Below, in pieces: positions 1 to 5,678 of a DNA stretch of 10,500 nt (position 1 is the first letter of the stretch; each line of letters begins with the position of its first letter). Both the position numbers and the translations under genes were made by a program. The notes below the pieces were generated by a model. It was given only the letters and a program-made list of their open reading frames with translations, was not told where the DNA came from and made no database searches. The DNA comes from Verrucomicrobiales bacterium (GTDB taxonomy: Bacteria > Verrucomicrobiota > Verrucomicrobiia > Verrucomicrobiales > V1-33), in the NCBI GenBank assembly GCA_028293305.1, contig JAQGPD010000534.1, positions 1 to 10,500 of the forward strand, in the 5' to 3' direction.

Positions 1-484
1 CCGCGATGGTGGATCCGACTCCGCCACCACTGACTTCGACGCCGAAATCGGTGATGGCGCCGGAGCGGTCACCGATGAAAAAAGCTTCGGTCGCGCCGAT
101 GAAAAGGCTGAGTCCGCCGAGGCGGGTTTCCGGAGGCGCATTGCGGAAGAAGTTTCCATCAATGACCGCGGTCAGCAGCGGGGTCGCGGCGCCGAGGGTG
201 GCGATGGCGTTGTTGAAATCGCCGAAGACCACACGTTTGGCTCCGTCGGAGATGTATTGGCCATTCAGCACGGATAGACCGGCACCGGCGACGCCGCCGT
301 TATTGACATCATTGGCTGCGCCTTCGGTCACTTGATAGGCACCGCCGACATCAGGCAGTTTACCATTGATAGGGGTGCCATTGGCCTCGCTGTAGTCATC
401 GGAGAACACAACGGCAGCCTGCACAGCGGCCGGCAGTTGCAGCGCCACCAGCAGCGAAGCGGTTAAGGGGAGGGATAGTTTCAT
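1..484 (-). CDS. Exported protein, PEP-CTERM-type N-terminal region (partial)
   Basis: The minus strand reads open from an ATG at 484 to the window edge (161 codons visible), so the C-terminus is missing. Residues 1-23 form a clear signal peptide: MK, then a hydrophobic stretch (LSLPLTASLLVALQLPAA), with likely cleavage at VQA-A. The mature start reads VVFSDDYSEANGTPINGK and then PDVGG, followed by a Gly/Ala-rich, probably beta-sandwich sequence. This opening is common in secreted verrucomicrobial proteins that usually end in a PEP-CTERM sorting signal; that end lies outside the window, so the sorting class is inferred. There is no Shine-Dalgarno sequence; CCCCCAAAA precedes the ATG. A spacer of about 295 bases separates it from the restriction remnant on the same strand, so it probably has its own promoter. 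The molecular function is unknown. Confidence 0.8.
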   Translation of the reverse strand, partial: MKLSLPLTASLLVALQLPAAVQAAVVFSDDYSEANGTPINGKLPDVGGAYQVTEGAANDVNNGGVAGAGLSVLNGQYISDGAKRVVFGDFNNAIATLGAATPLLTAVIDGNFFRNAPPETRLGGLSLFIGATEAFFIGDRSGAITDFGVEVSGGGVGSTIA

Positions 485-576
485 TTTTGGGGGACGTGGG
501 GGGATTGAACGGCCTTCATCATGAAAGCCGCCGAAAAGGACTATCCGAAACGGGGCCCACTTTCAACCTGTAAAGA

Positions 577-626
577 GTTTTAATAAATATTCATAATAAC
601 AGTAGTTCATATCAACATAATGTTGC
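577..626 (-). promoter_or_regulatory. AT-rich patch, possible promoter of the exported-protein gene
   Basis: This is the only strongly AT-rich stretch in the spacer, and it sits about 95-140 bases upstream of the minus-strand start at 484. On the minus strand it contains TTGATA (615-610) with GAATAT (592-587) 17 bases later, plus overlapping TATTAT and TATTTA. The -35-like box is good and the -10-like box is poor, so no exact promoter can be fixed. Confidence 0.3.
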
Positions 627-660
627 GCAGGATTCGTAGTGAATATACCACAATCCACTG

Positions 661-680
661 ACCGGGCGGGTCCGTCCGGT
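661..680. terminator. Strong hairpin between the restriction remnant and the exported-protein gene
   Basis: ACCGGGCG at 661-668 pairs with CGTCCGGT at 673-680 (8 bp, one G-U pair) around a 4-base loop. It lies about 100 bases beyond the stop of the 780-1088 gene and before the promoter region of the next minus-strand gene, which is where a terminator would be expected. No T-run follows on either strand, so intrinsic termination is not shown. It could instead be a processing or stabilising stem. The rest of 627-779 has no recognisable feature. Confidence 0.35.
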
Positions 681-779
681 GGGTAAGAGATCGCTTCAGC
701 GCGCGGTTTTTCCAGGTGCGGCTGACAGGGCGCAACGCTGAGAGGTCAAATTTCCCACGAAGGTTTTCAAAGTCATGGG

Positions 780-1088
780 TTAGTGTGCGATACCGAACTC
801 CCTCTCCGCGCAGCTTTGGCAGGTTTGCGGGTCGTGCATATGCCCCGCGTTTTTGAGTTTGTCACAGCATTTGCAGGTGCGGAAGAATCTGGAACTTCTT
901 CTGGCCGCTGCTTTGGCGAGTGTGATCCGGGACTCCGTCGCTGGCCGCTTCCATGTGCGGAAGGTGACCCACCTGATTTCAGGAGTGTGCGGCTGAGGCC
1001 AAGCCACGATGCCGACTTGGAACTGCCATTGCCCCTGAGCTTCCAGGACACGGAACTCCTCGACGGGTGATTCATGCTTCTCCCTCAT
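780..1088 (-). CDS. Small cysteine-rich (putative zinc-binding) hypothetical protein, 102 aa
   Basis: The frame is uninterrupted, from ATG at 1088-1086 to TAA at 782-780. The N-terminal half carries FRVLE, WQFQVGIVAW and IRWVTFRTWKRP, which looks like a small beta-rich fold. The C-terminal third holds C72-x-C74-C75 and C90-x2-C93 with nearby AGHMHD and a final GIAH, a pattern suggesting a four-cysteine zinc site with possible His ligands. It is too short to be an enzyme of a known class. Its start lies 17 bases inside the end of the DUF1016 reading frame and it was probably translationally coupled to it. Unlike its upstream neighbours it shows no frameshift or deletion. I know no function for it; a role as accessory protein of the former restriction locus is only inferred from position. 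Confidence 0.65.
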   Translation of the reverse strand: MREKHESPVEEFRVLEAQGQWQFQVGIVAWPQPHTPEIRWVTFRTWKRPATESRITLAKAAARRSSRFFRTCKCCDKLKNAGHMHDPQTCQSCAEREFGIAH

Positions 1089-1786
1089 TAAGCAGGTCGC
1101 CGGCGAGCCCGGTTTCGAGGGTCTTGATGCTGGCCCGGCTGGAGCCGAGTTCCATGGGCAGGGAGTGGGTGAGTTCGTATTCGGCCAGGCCGATGGGTTT
1201 GTGCATGTCCCGCAGGGGCATACCCGGCGAAGACGTGTTCCCTGGTCTGGCAGAGGATGAGTCCGATGGTGGGGGCATCGTGGGCGTGGCGCAGGAGGTC
1301 ATCCACGGCGGAACAATAGAAGTTCATCTTCCCGGCATACTCGGGTTTGAACTCGCCTGTTTTGAGGTCCACCACGACGAAGCAGCGGAGGTGCAGGCGG
1401 TAAAACAGGAGGTCGAGGTAGAAGTCCCGTTCGCTGATCTCCAACCGGAATTGGCGGCCTACGAAGGCGAAGCCGCGCCCACCCGCTCCGCTGCCAAATT
1501 GACGAGGGTCATATTCCCTGGCGAACCGGAACCTGCAGCCAATGTTCCCAGCCGAAAATCCCTTCTCCTCCGGAAGCTCATTTTTCAAATCCGCCGCAAG
1601 CCGGGGAATGACGCCATCACCCCAGCCTTCCTCTTTTTGCTTCGCCGCGATCATGCGGCCGATGTCCCAATACAGGACGATCATCTCCGCATTGGCGGAG
1701 AGCGCGGCGCGGCGTTGCCCTTGGCGGACCCGGGTCCTGATGTTGCCTAGCAGGTTTCGACAGGGTGCGATGTCTTCCTTTTTCAT
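1072..1786 (-). pseudogene. DUF1016/YhcG-family PD-(D/E)XK nuclease, internally deleted and frameshifted
   Basis: The minus-strand ATG is at 1786-1784, overlapping the HsdM stop as ATGA, with GGAGG about 10 bases upstream as a plausible ribosome site. The N-terminal DUF1016 domain is recognisable (NLLGNIRTRVRQGQRRAALS, then LYWDIGRMI, then GFSAGNIGCRFRFAREY). It then jumps directly into the nuclease domain: GRGFAFVGRQFRLEI, DFYLDLLFYRLHLRC, VVVDLKTGEFKPEYAGKMNF, SAVDDLLRH, PTIGLILCQT. Intact family members have a linker of very roughly 140 residues between these parts, so there is a large in-frame deletion near 1500. After LCQTREHVFAGYA the frame is lost; the expected LRDMHKPIGLAEYEL continues in the next frame down to TGA at 1072. 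The shift fits one extra base in the G run at 1215-1218 (C run on the coding strand). These proteins are often found inside type I restriction operons. The locus is probably non-functional, although the catalytic D and DLK motif survive. Confidence 0.85.
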
Positions 1787-2141
1787 CGGGTGAGAGCCTC
1801 CATGAGCTGAGCCTTCAACTGGCCTCGCGTTTCTGCAATCTGTAAGAAGGGCATTGCATATTCCGCCAGGAGGTGGTCCACGTCGCCGGTGTCGGTGTCG
1901 GGGTTGTGGGTTTTTGAGATCGAGGTTGAAGTTGCCGGGCTTGATGGTGTCGATGACGCCATTGGGCAGGCGGATGATGGTGTGCCAGCCGCACTCAGTT
2001 AGGATGGCCTCTTTGATGCAGGTTTTCACGCCCTCGCCGAAGAGCGTGCTGTCGGGCAACACGAGGCCGCGCGGCCACCGGGCTTGAATATCTTCACAAG
2101 GAGCACGAGGAAGAGGTCGGCGGTCTCGCGGCTGCGAATAT
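1783..2141 (-). pseudogene. hsdM: HsdM remnant: C-terminal part of a type I restriction methyltransferase
   Basis: The fragment starts, without a start codon of its own, inside a frame shared with the HsdR remnant: IRSRETADLFLVLLVKIFKPGGRAA. A one-base loss near 2065-2070 then shifts the frame to VLPDSTLFGEGVKTCIKEA and HTIIRLPNGV, which are standard N6-adenine methyltransferase sequences of type I HsdM. The next hundred-odd residues of a normal HsdM are missing: RLPNGV runs directly into FNLDLKNP, which belongs close to the C-terminus. A second one-base loss in the GGG run at 1908-1910 moves the expected PDTDTGDVDHLLAEYAMP and QIAETRGQLKAQLMEAL into another frame, ending in TGA at 1785-1783. 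The N-terminal domain and SAM-binding motifs are absent, so no methylation activity is possible. The stop overlaps the DUF1016 start by ATGA, a trace of the original operon. Confidence 0.85.
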
Positions 2142-2380
2142 CCAGTTGGGCTTTGCCTTGGTCATTATCGCCGGTGATGCGCATAACGTATTTGCTCCGG
2201 GTATCGGCAAGGTCGGGATTGGCATTCACCATGGCCTGCCGCATCCGCTCCGCGTGGTCGATATTGTCGCAGAAGATGATCGTTTTATGGAACCGCCGGT
2301 GGCTTTGAGAAACTCTGTTATTTTGGCGGCGACCAGGGCGGTGCGCTGTTCAAGGACAAGATTGGCCGCGCTCGGAATGC
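2142..2380 (-). pseudogene. hsdR: HsdR remnant: helicase-lobe fragment of a type I restriction endonuclease
   Basis: The minus strand encodes NLVLEQRTALVAAKITEFLKAT, split by about one lost base near 2291-2298. It continues in a second frame as RFHKTIIFCDNIDHAERMRQ, then AMVNANPDL, then RSKYVMRITGDNDQGKAQLD. These are the consecutive segments found at the start of the second RecA-like helicase lobe of EcoEI-type HsdR subunits. The nuclease domain, first helicase lobe and everything after GKAQLD are absent. GKAQLD joins in frame to HsdM sequence at about 2141, so this is a deletion junction, not a gene end. Upstream of about 2380 the similarity stops. With only about 80 residues left it cannot act as a restriction subunit. 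Confidence 0.8.
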
Positions 2381-2389
2381 AACCGTGCG

Positions 2390-2413
2390 CCCGCCGCCCT
2401 CCCCTTGGGCGGG
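2390..2413. other. GC hairpin at the upstream edge of the HsdR remnant
   Basis: CCCGCC at 2390-2395 pairs with GGCGGG at 2408-2413 around a 12-base loop. It lies just past where recognisable HsdR sequence ends and before the catalase promoter region. The stem is short for this GC content and no T-run follows directly, so its role is uncertain. Confidence 0.25.
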
Positions 2414-2445
2414 ACGATCCGCAATGCAAAATTCAGTGGGGGTCT

Positions 2446-2475
2446 GCGGCATTTTGCGGCAATTCGCGGCCATTT
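2446..2475 (+). repeat. Three short 10-base-spaced direct repeats upstream of catalase
   Basis: GCGGC occurs at 2446, 2456 and 2466, exactly ten bases apart, with the units reading GCGGCATTTT, GCGGCAATTC and GCGGCCATTT. They lie 75-105 bases before the catalase start. One-helical-turn spacing would place each unit on the same DNA face, as in some operators, but the units are short and imperfect and chance is possible in GC-rich DNA. No clear -35/-10 pair was found between here and 2549. Confidence 0.35.
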
Positions 2476-2549
2476 CCGCGTGAACGCCCCGTGAAGCAAT
2501 ACGGCGCTTATCCTGCAGAGCGGAACTGCATCATACCCCCTTCTGCCCT

Positions 2550-4727
2550 ATGCGTAAAACAACTCTTACTGCCCGGGGAGCGTTATGCGCTCTCGGTCTT
2601 CTAACGATAAATCCCTCCTCCGCCCAGTCTCCGGAACCGGATGAAAAATCTCCCGCCCCTCCCGGCCCCGCCGCTGCCGGGGAGACCCATCAGATCACCG
2701 AGAAGCCGGAGGCCTCCATTACCACCAACCACGGCATCCCCGTCGCCGATGATCAAAACAGCCTCAAGGCCGGCATCCGGGGCCCCGTGCTGCTGGAGGA
2801 CTTTATTCTCCGGGAAAAGCTGACACACTTTGACCATGAACGCATTCCGGAACGCATCGTCCATGCCCGGGGCACAGGTGCGGGCGGCTATTTCCAGGTT
2901 TACAAATCCCAGGCGGATATCACCAAGGCGGCATTCCTGCAAAACCCAGATGAAAAAACCGAAGTCTTTGTCCGCTTCTCCACGGTTGCCGGCCAGGCGG
3001 GATCCAGCGACACCCCACGCGATGTCCGGGGCTTCGCCGTGAAGTTCTATACAAAGGAAGGCAACTATGATTTGGTAGGCAATAACATTCCTGTATTCTT
3101 CATTCAGGATGCCATGAAGTTCCCCGATCTGGTGCACGCCGTGAAGCCGGAGCCCGACCGCGGATTCCCCCAGGCCGCTTCCGCGCACGACACTTTCTGG
3201 GACTTCGCCTCCCTGACACCCGAGATCAATCACATGCTGATGTGGGTCATGTCGGACCGCGCGATCCCCCGGTCCTACCGCATGATGGAAGGCTTCGGCG
3301 TGCACACCTTCCGCCTCGTGGATGCCAAGGGCGTTTCCCGTTTTGTGAAATTCCACTGGCGCCCGAAACTTGGCACCCAGTCCCTGCTTTGGGATGAAGC
3401 TGTGAAAATCTACGGCTCGGATCCAGATTTCCACCGTCGCGATCTGTGGGACGCCATCGCCCGCGGGGATTTTCCTGAGTATGAACTCGGTCTTCAGGTC
3501 TTCGACCAGGAAACCGCCGACAAGCTGGACTTTGATATACTTGACGCCACCAAACTCATTCCGGAGGAGGTCGTTCCCCTCCGCATGGTAGGCAAACTGG
3601 TCTTGAACCGGAATGTGGATAACTTCTTTTCCGAAACGGAACAGGTCGCCTTCCTCCCGTCCAATGTGGTGCCCGGCATTGAGTTCTCCAACGATCCCCT
3701 GCTCCAGGGCCGCCTCTTTTCCTACCAGGACACCCAGCTCTCCCGTCTCGGCGGTCCCAACTTCCATCAACTGCCCGTGAATTCGGCCAAAGGTTGCCCC
3801 ATGGGCTTCGGCCAGAATTTCCAACGCGACGGCATGCACCAGATGGCGATACCCAAAGGCCGGGTCAGTTATGAGCCCAATTCCCTGGACCAGGGCACCC
3901 CCCGCGAAAATCCCGCCCGCGGATTCAGCAGCGTGCCGGAGGTCATGAATGGCGTGAAGGAAAGGAAACGGTCCGAGACCTTTGCCGACCACTACTCACA
4001 GGCCCGCCAGTTTTTCGCTTCCATGACGGAGATTGAGCAAGCCCACATCATCAGCGCTTTTTCCTTTGAACTATCCAAAGTCGAGACCCCGGCCATCCGT
4101 CTGCGGATGCTTGCCCACCTGGCAAATATCGACGCCAAACTCCATGACGGCGTCGCCGCCGCGCTGGGCATGCGTGACAAGGAACTGCCCATCCAACCCA
4201 AAGTCGCGCCCCGCGATCTTCCCCCTTCGCCGCCGCTCAGCATTCTGGCCAAGGCACCGAAAACCTTGGAAGGCCGGAAGATTGGCGTGCTGGTGACCGA
4301 TGGTTTCAGCAGCGCCGCCCTGGCAAAACTTCGCGAAGGAGCCAAAGCCGCCAAGGCCGCCCTCGAAGTCATTGCCCCGAAGGTCGGCGGCGCCACGGAC
4401 GACAAAGGAAACGCCGTCCCTGCCGACCGCACCCTGACCACCGCGCCCTCCCACTTGTTCGACACCGTGGTTATCCTGGCTTCCCAATCCGGCATTGAGG
4501 ACCTCACCAGTCAGGCTCCCGCCGTCGACTGGGTGAGGGATGCCTTCGGCCATCTGAAAGTGATAGGCCATTCCACGGAAGCCAAACCACTGATTGATAA
4601 AGCTGGCCTCCAGCCGGATGGCGGCGTCATGGATCTGAGTCCGGAAAACGCCGTGGGATCCTATCTTGAAGCCGCCAAGGCCGGCCGGGTCTGGGCCCGC
4701 GAACCCGCCGTGCGCCGCCCCGGCTGA
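2550..4727 (+). CDS. katE: Large-subunit (HPII/KatE-type) catalase with signal peptide, 725 aa
   Basis: This is a heme catalase that converts hydrogen peroxide to water and oxygen. Residues 1-25 look like a Sec signal peptide (basic MRKTTLTARG, hydrophobic ALCALGLLTI, SSA-Q cleavage site), so it should act in the periplasm. A Pro-rich linker follows. The catalase core runs from about 50 to 545 with catalytic His105 (RIVHARG), Asn178 (LVGNNIPVFF) and heme-ligand Tyr392 (RLFSYQDTQ). The 73- and 287-residue spacings from His105 match E. coli HPII. The C-terminal DJ-1/PfpI-like domain (GRKIGVLVTDGF from 575, about 150 residues) is the mark of large-subunit catalases; its VIGHS at 671-675 lacks the catalytic Cys of the enzymatic relatives. 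Leu369 stands where HPII has the His that cross-links to the heme-ligand Tyr. The first ATG is chosen because it supplies the signal peptide; no Shine-Dalgarno sequence is visible. It heads a tight three-gene cluster. Confidence 0.96.
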   Translation: MRKTTLTARGALCALGLLTINPSSAQSPEPDEKSPAPPGPAAAGETHQITEKPEASITTNHGIPVADDQNSLKAGIRGPVLLEDFILREKLTHFDHERIPERIVHARGTGAGGYFQVYKSQADITKAAFLQNPDEKTEVFVRFSTVAGQAGSSDTPRDVRGFAVKFYTKEGNYDLVGNNIPVFFIQDAMKFPDLVHAVKPEPDRGFPQAASAHDTFWDFASLTPEINHMLMWVMSDRAIPRSYRMMEGFGVHTFRLVDAKGVSRFVKFHWRPKLGTQSLLWDEAVKIYGSDPDFHRRDLWDAIARGDFPEYELGLQVFDQETADKLDFDILDATKLIPEEVVPLRMVGKLVLNRNVDNFFSETEQVAFLPSNVVPGIEFSNDPLLQGRLFSYQDTQLSRLGGPNFHQLPVNSAKGCPMGFGQNFQRDGMHQMAIPKGRVSYEPNSLDQGTPRENPARGFSSVPEVMNGVKERKRSETFADHYSQARQFFASMTEIEQAHIISAFSFELSKVETPAIRLRMLAHLANIDAKLHDGVAAALGMRDKELPIQPKVAPRDLPPSPPLSILAKAPKTLEGRKIGVLVTDGFSSAALAKLREGAKAAKAALEVIAPKVGGATDDKGNAVPADRTLTTAPSHLFDTVVILASQSGIEDLTSQAPAVDWVRDAFGHLKVIGHSTEAKPLIDKAGLQPDGGVMDLSPENAVGSYLEAAKAGRVWAREPAVRRPG

Positions 4728-4751
4728 TCCACGGCCAACGGTGTTCCCGCC

Positions 4752-5678
4752 ATGTCGGACAAGCCACCAGTGACTAACCTGAAATCCCCGGAGGAACGCA
4801 GGACCTGCCGGGAGGAGCGCCGTCAACAACAGCGGGACGCCAACCCGGCGCGTGCGCAGAAAATGCACACTGCCCGGCTGGACTATCAAAATCTCCTGAC
4901 GGAGCAGCCAGCGCCACCTCCAACGGTGAACGTGGGCTGCTCCGGCTGGTTTTACTGGCACTGGCGCGGAGTTTTCTATCCGGAACAAATGCCCACCAAA
5001 GAGTGGTTTCCCACCTATCGGAAATCCTTTTCCACCGTGGAATTAAACGCGCCCTTTTACTCCTGGCCAACCATCAATGCCGTGAAAGGCTGGATGCGTC
5101 AGGTTGGGAATGAACCGTTTATTTACACGGTCAAAGTGAACGAACTCATCACGCACGCCAAACACTTTATCGGCACCAAAACGCTGGTCCGGGATTTCCA
5201 ACACATCGCCGACCTGCTCGGACCGCGGATGGGATGCTTCCTTTTCCAACTTCCCCCGAGCTATGATTATTCCCCGGCCAGGCTGAAGGCGATCATTTCC
5301 CAGATGGACCCCGCGCGGCGGAATGTCGTGGAGTTCCGACACGAATCCTGGTGGAATGAAAATGTGTATGAGGCTTTCCGGGAACATGGCATTATCTTCT
5401 GTTCCTGCAGTGCGCCGCGGCTTCCTGACAAACTTGTCCTGACATCCCCGGAAATCTATATACGCTTCCACGGAAAGGCCGGATGGTATCGCCATCATTA
5501 CACTGATTCGGAACTGAGCGAATGGCTCGCCCGCGTGCGGGGCAGCGGAGCGGAAAGGGTTTGGGCGTATTTCAATAACGACTTCGAAGGTCACGCCATC
5601 GACAATGCCCGCAATTTCCAAAAAATGCTGGAAACCCCTCACAAAACAACTTCGGAAAAGCAATACGAACCTTCATGA
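4752..5678 (+). CDS. DUF72 family protein (YecE-like), 308 aa
   Basis: This is a TIM-barrel-type DUF72 protein. Family landmarks appear in order: VGCSGWFYWHW at 61-71, TVELNAPFY at 95-103, FTVK-like YTVKVNELITH, FQLPPS at 165-170, VVEFRHESWW at 192-201, IRFHGK at 237-242 and YFNND at 273-277. The reaction catalysed by this family is not firmly established. The first 55 or so residues are an extra, highly charged, Arg/Gln/Glu-rich extension (EERRTCREERRQQQ) that most family members lack; there is no signal peptide, so it is cytoplasmic. It starts 24 bases after the catalase stop and its own stop overlaps the next start as ATGA, so co-transcription and translational coupling with the downstream gene are likely. 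No Shine-Dalgarno sequence is visible. A later start that trims the extension cannot be excluded. Confidence 0.92.
   Translation: MSDKPPVTNLKSPEERRTCREERRQQQRDANPARAQKMHTARLDYQNLLTEQPAPPPTVNVGCSGWFYWHWRGVFYPEQMPTKEWFPTYRKSFSTVELNAPFYSWPTINAVKGWMRQVGNEPFIYTVKVNELITHAKHFIGTKTLVRDFQHIADLLGPRMGCFLFQLPPSYDYSPARLKAIISQMDPARRNVVEFRHESWWNENVYEAFREHGIIFCSCSAPRLPDKLVLTSPEIYIRFHGKAGWYRHHYTDSELSEWLARVRGSGAERVWAYFNNDFEGHAIDNARNFQKMLETPHKTTSEKQYEPS

Noticed and set aside
1067..1750. Long plus-strand open frame opposite the DUF1016 remnant
   Set aside because: The minus strand here carries clear DUF1016 family motifs; the plus frame has no recognisable domain and is a GC-rich antisense shadow.
1088..2062. 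A single intact 324-codon minus-strand gene
   Set aside because: The open frame is an accident of decay: it strings together HsdM pieces, a frame-shifted tract and DUF1016, with expected family sequence continuing in other frames.
2446..2475. CRISPR-like array
   Set aside because: The repeat units are only about 10 bases, imperfect and without spacers.
660..2550. Insertion sequence or transposon as the cause of the restriction-locus decay
   Set aside because: No transposase fragment, terminal inverted repeat pair or target-site duplication was recognised; simple deletions and one-base shifts explain what is seen.
2146..2604. Plus-strand open frame between the HsdR remnant and the catalase start
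   Set aside because: Half of it is antisense to recognisable HsdR sequence and the rest overlaps the catalase start; no domain is visible.
2601..3992. 463-codon minus-strand open frame opposite the catalase
   Set aside because: It lies wholly antisense to a textbook catalase with all catalytic residues; its Gly/His-rich composition is what reverse reading of that gene produces.
4071..4988. 305-codon minus-strand open frame across the catalase-DUF72 junction
   Set aside because: It is antisense to two well-supported genes and has no recognisable motif.
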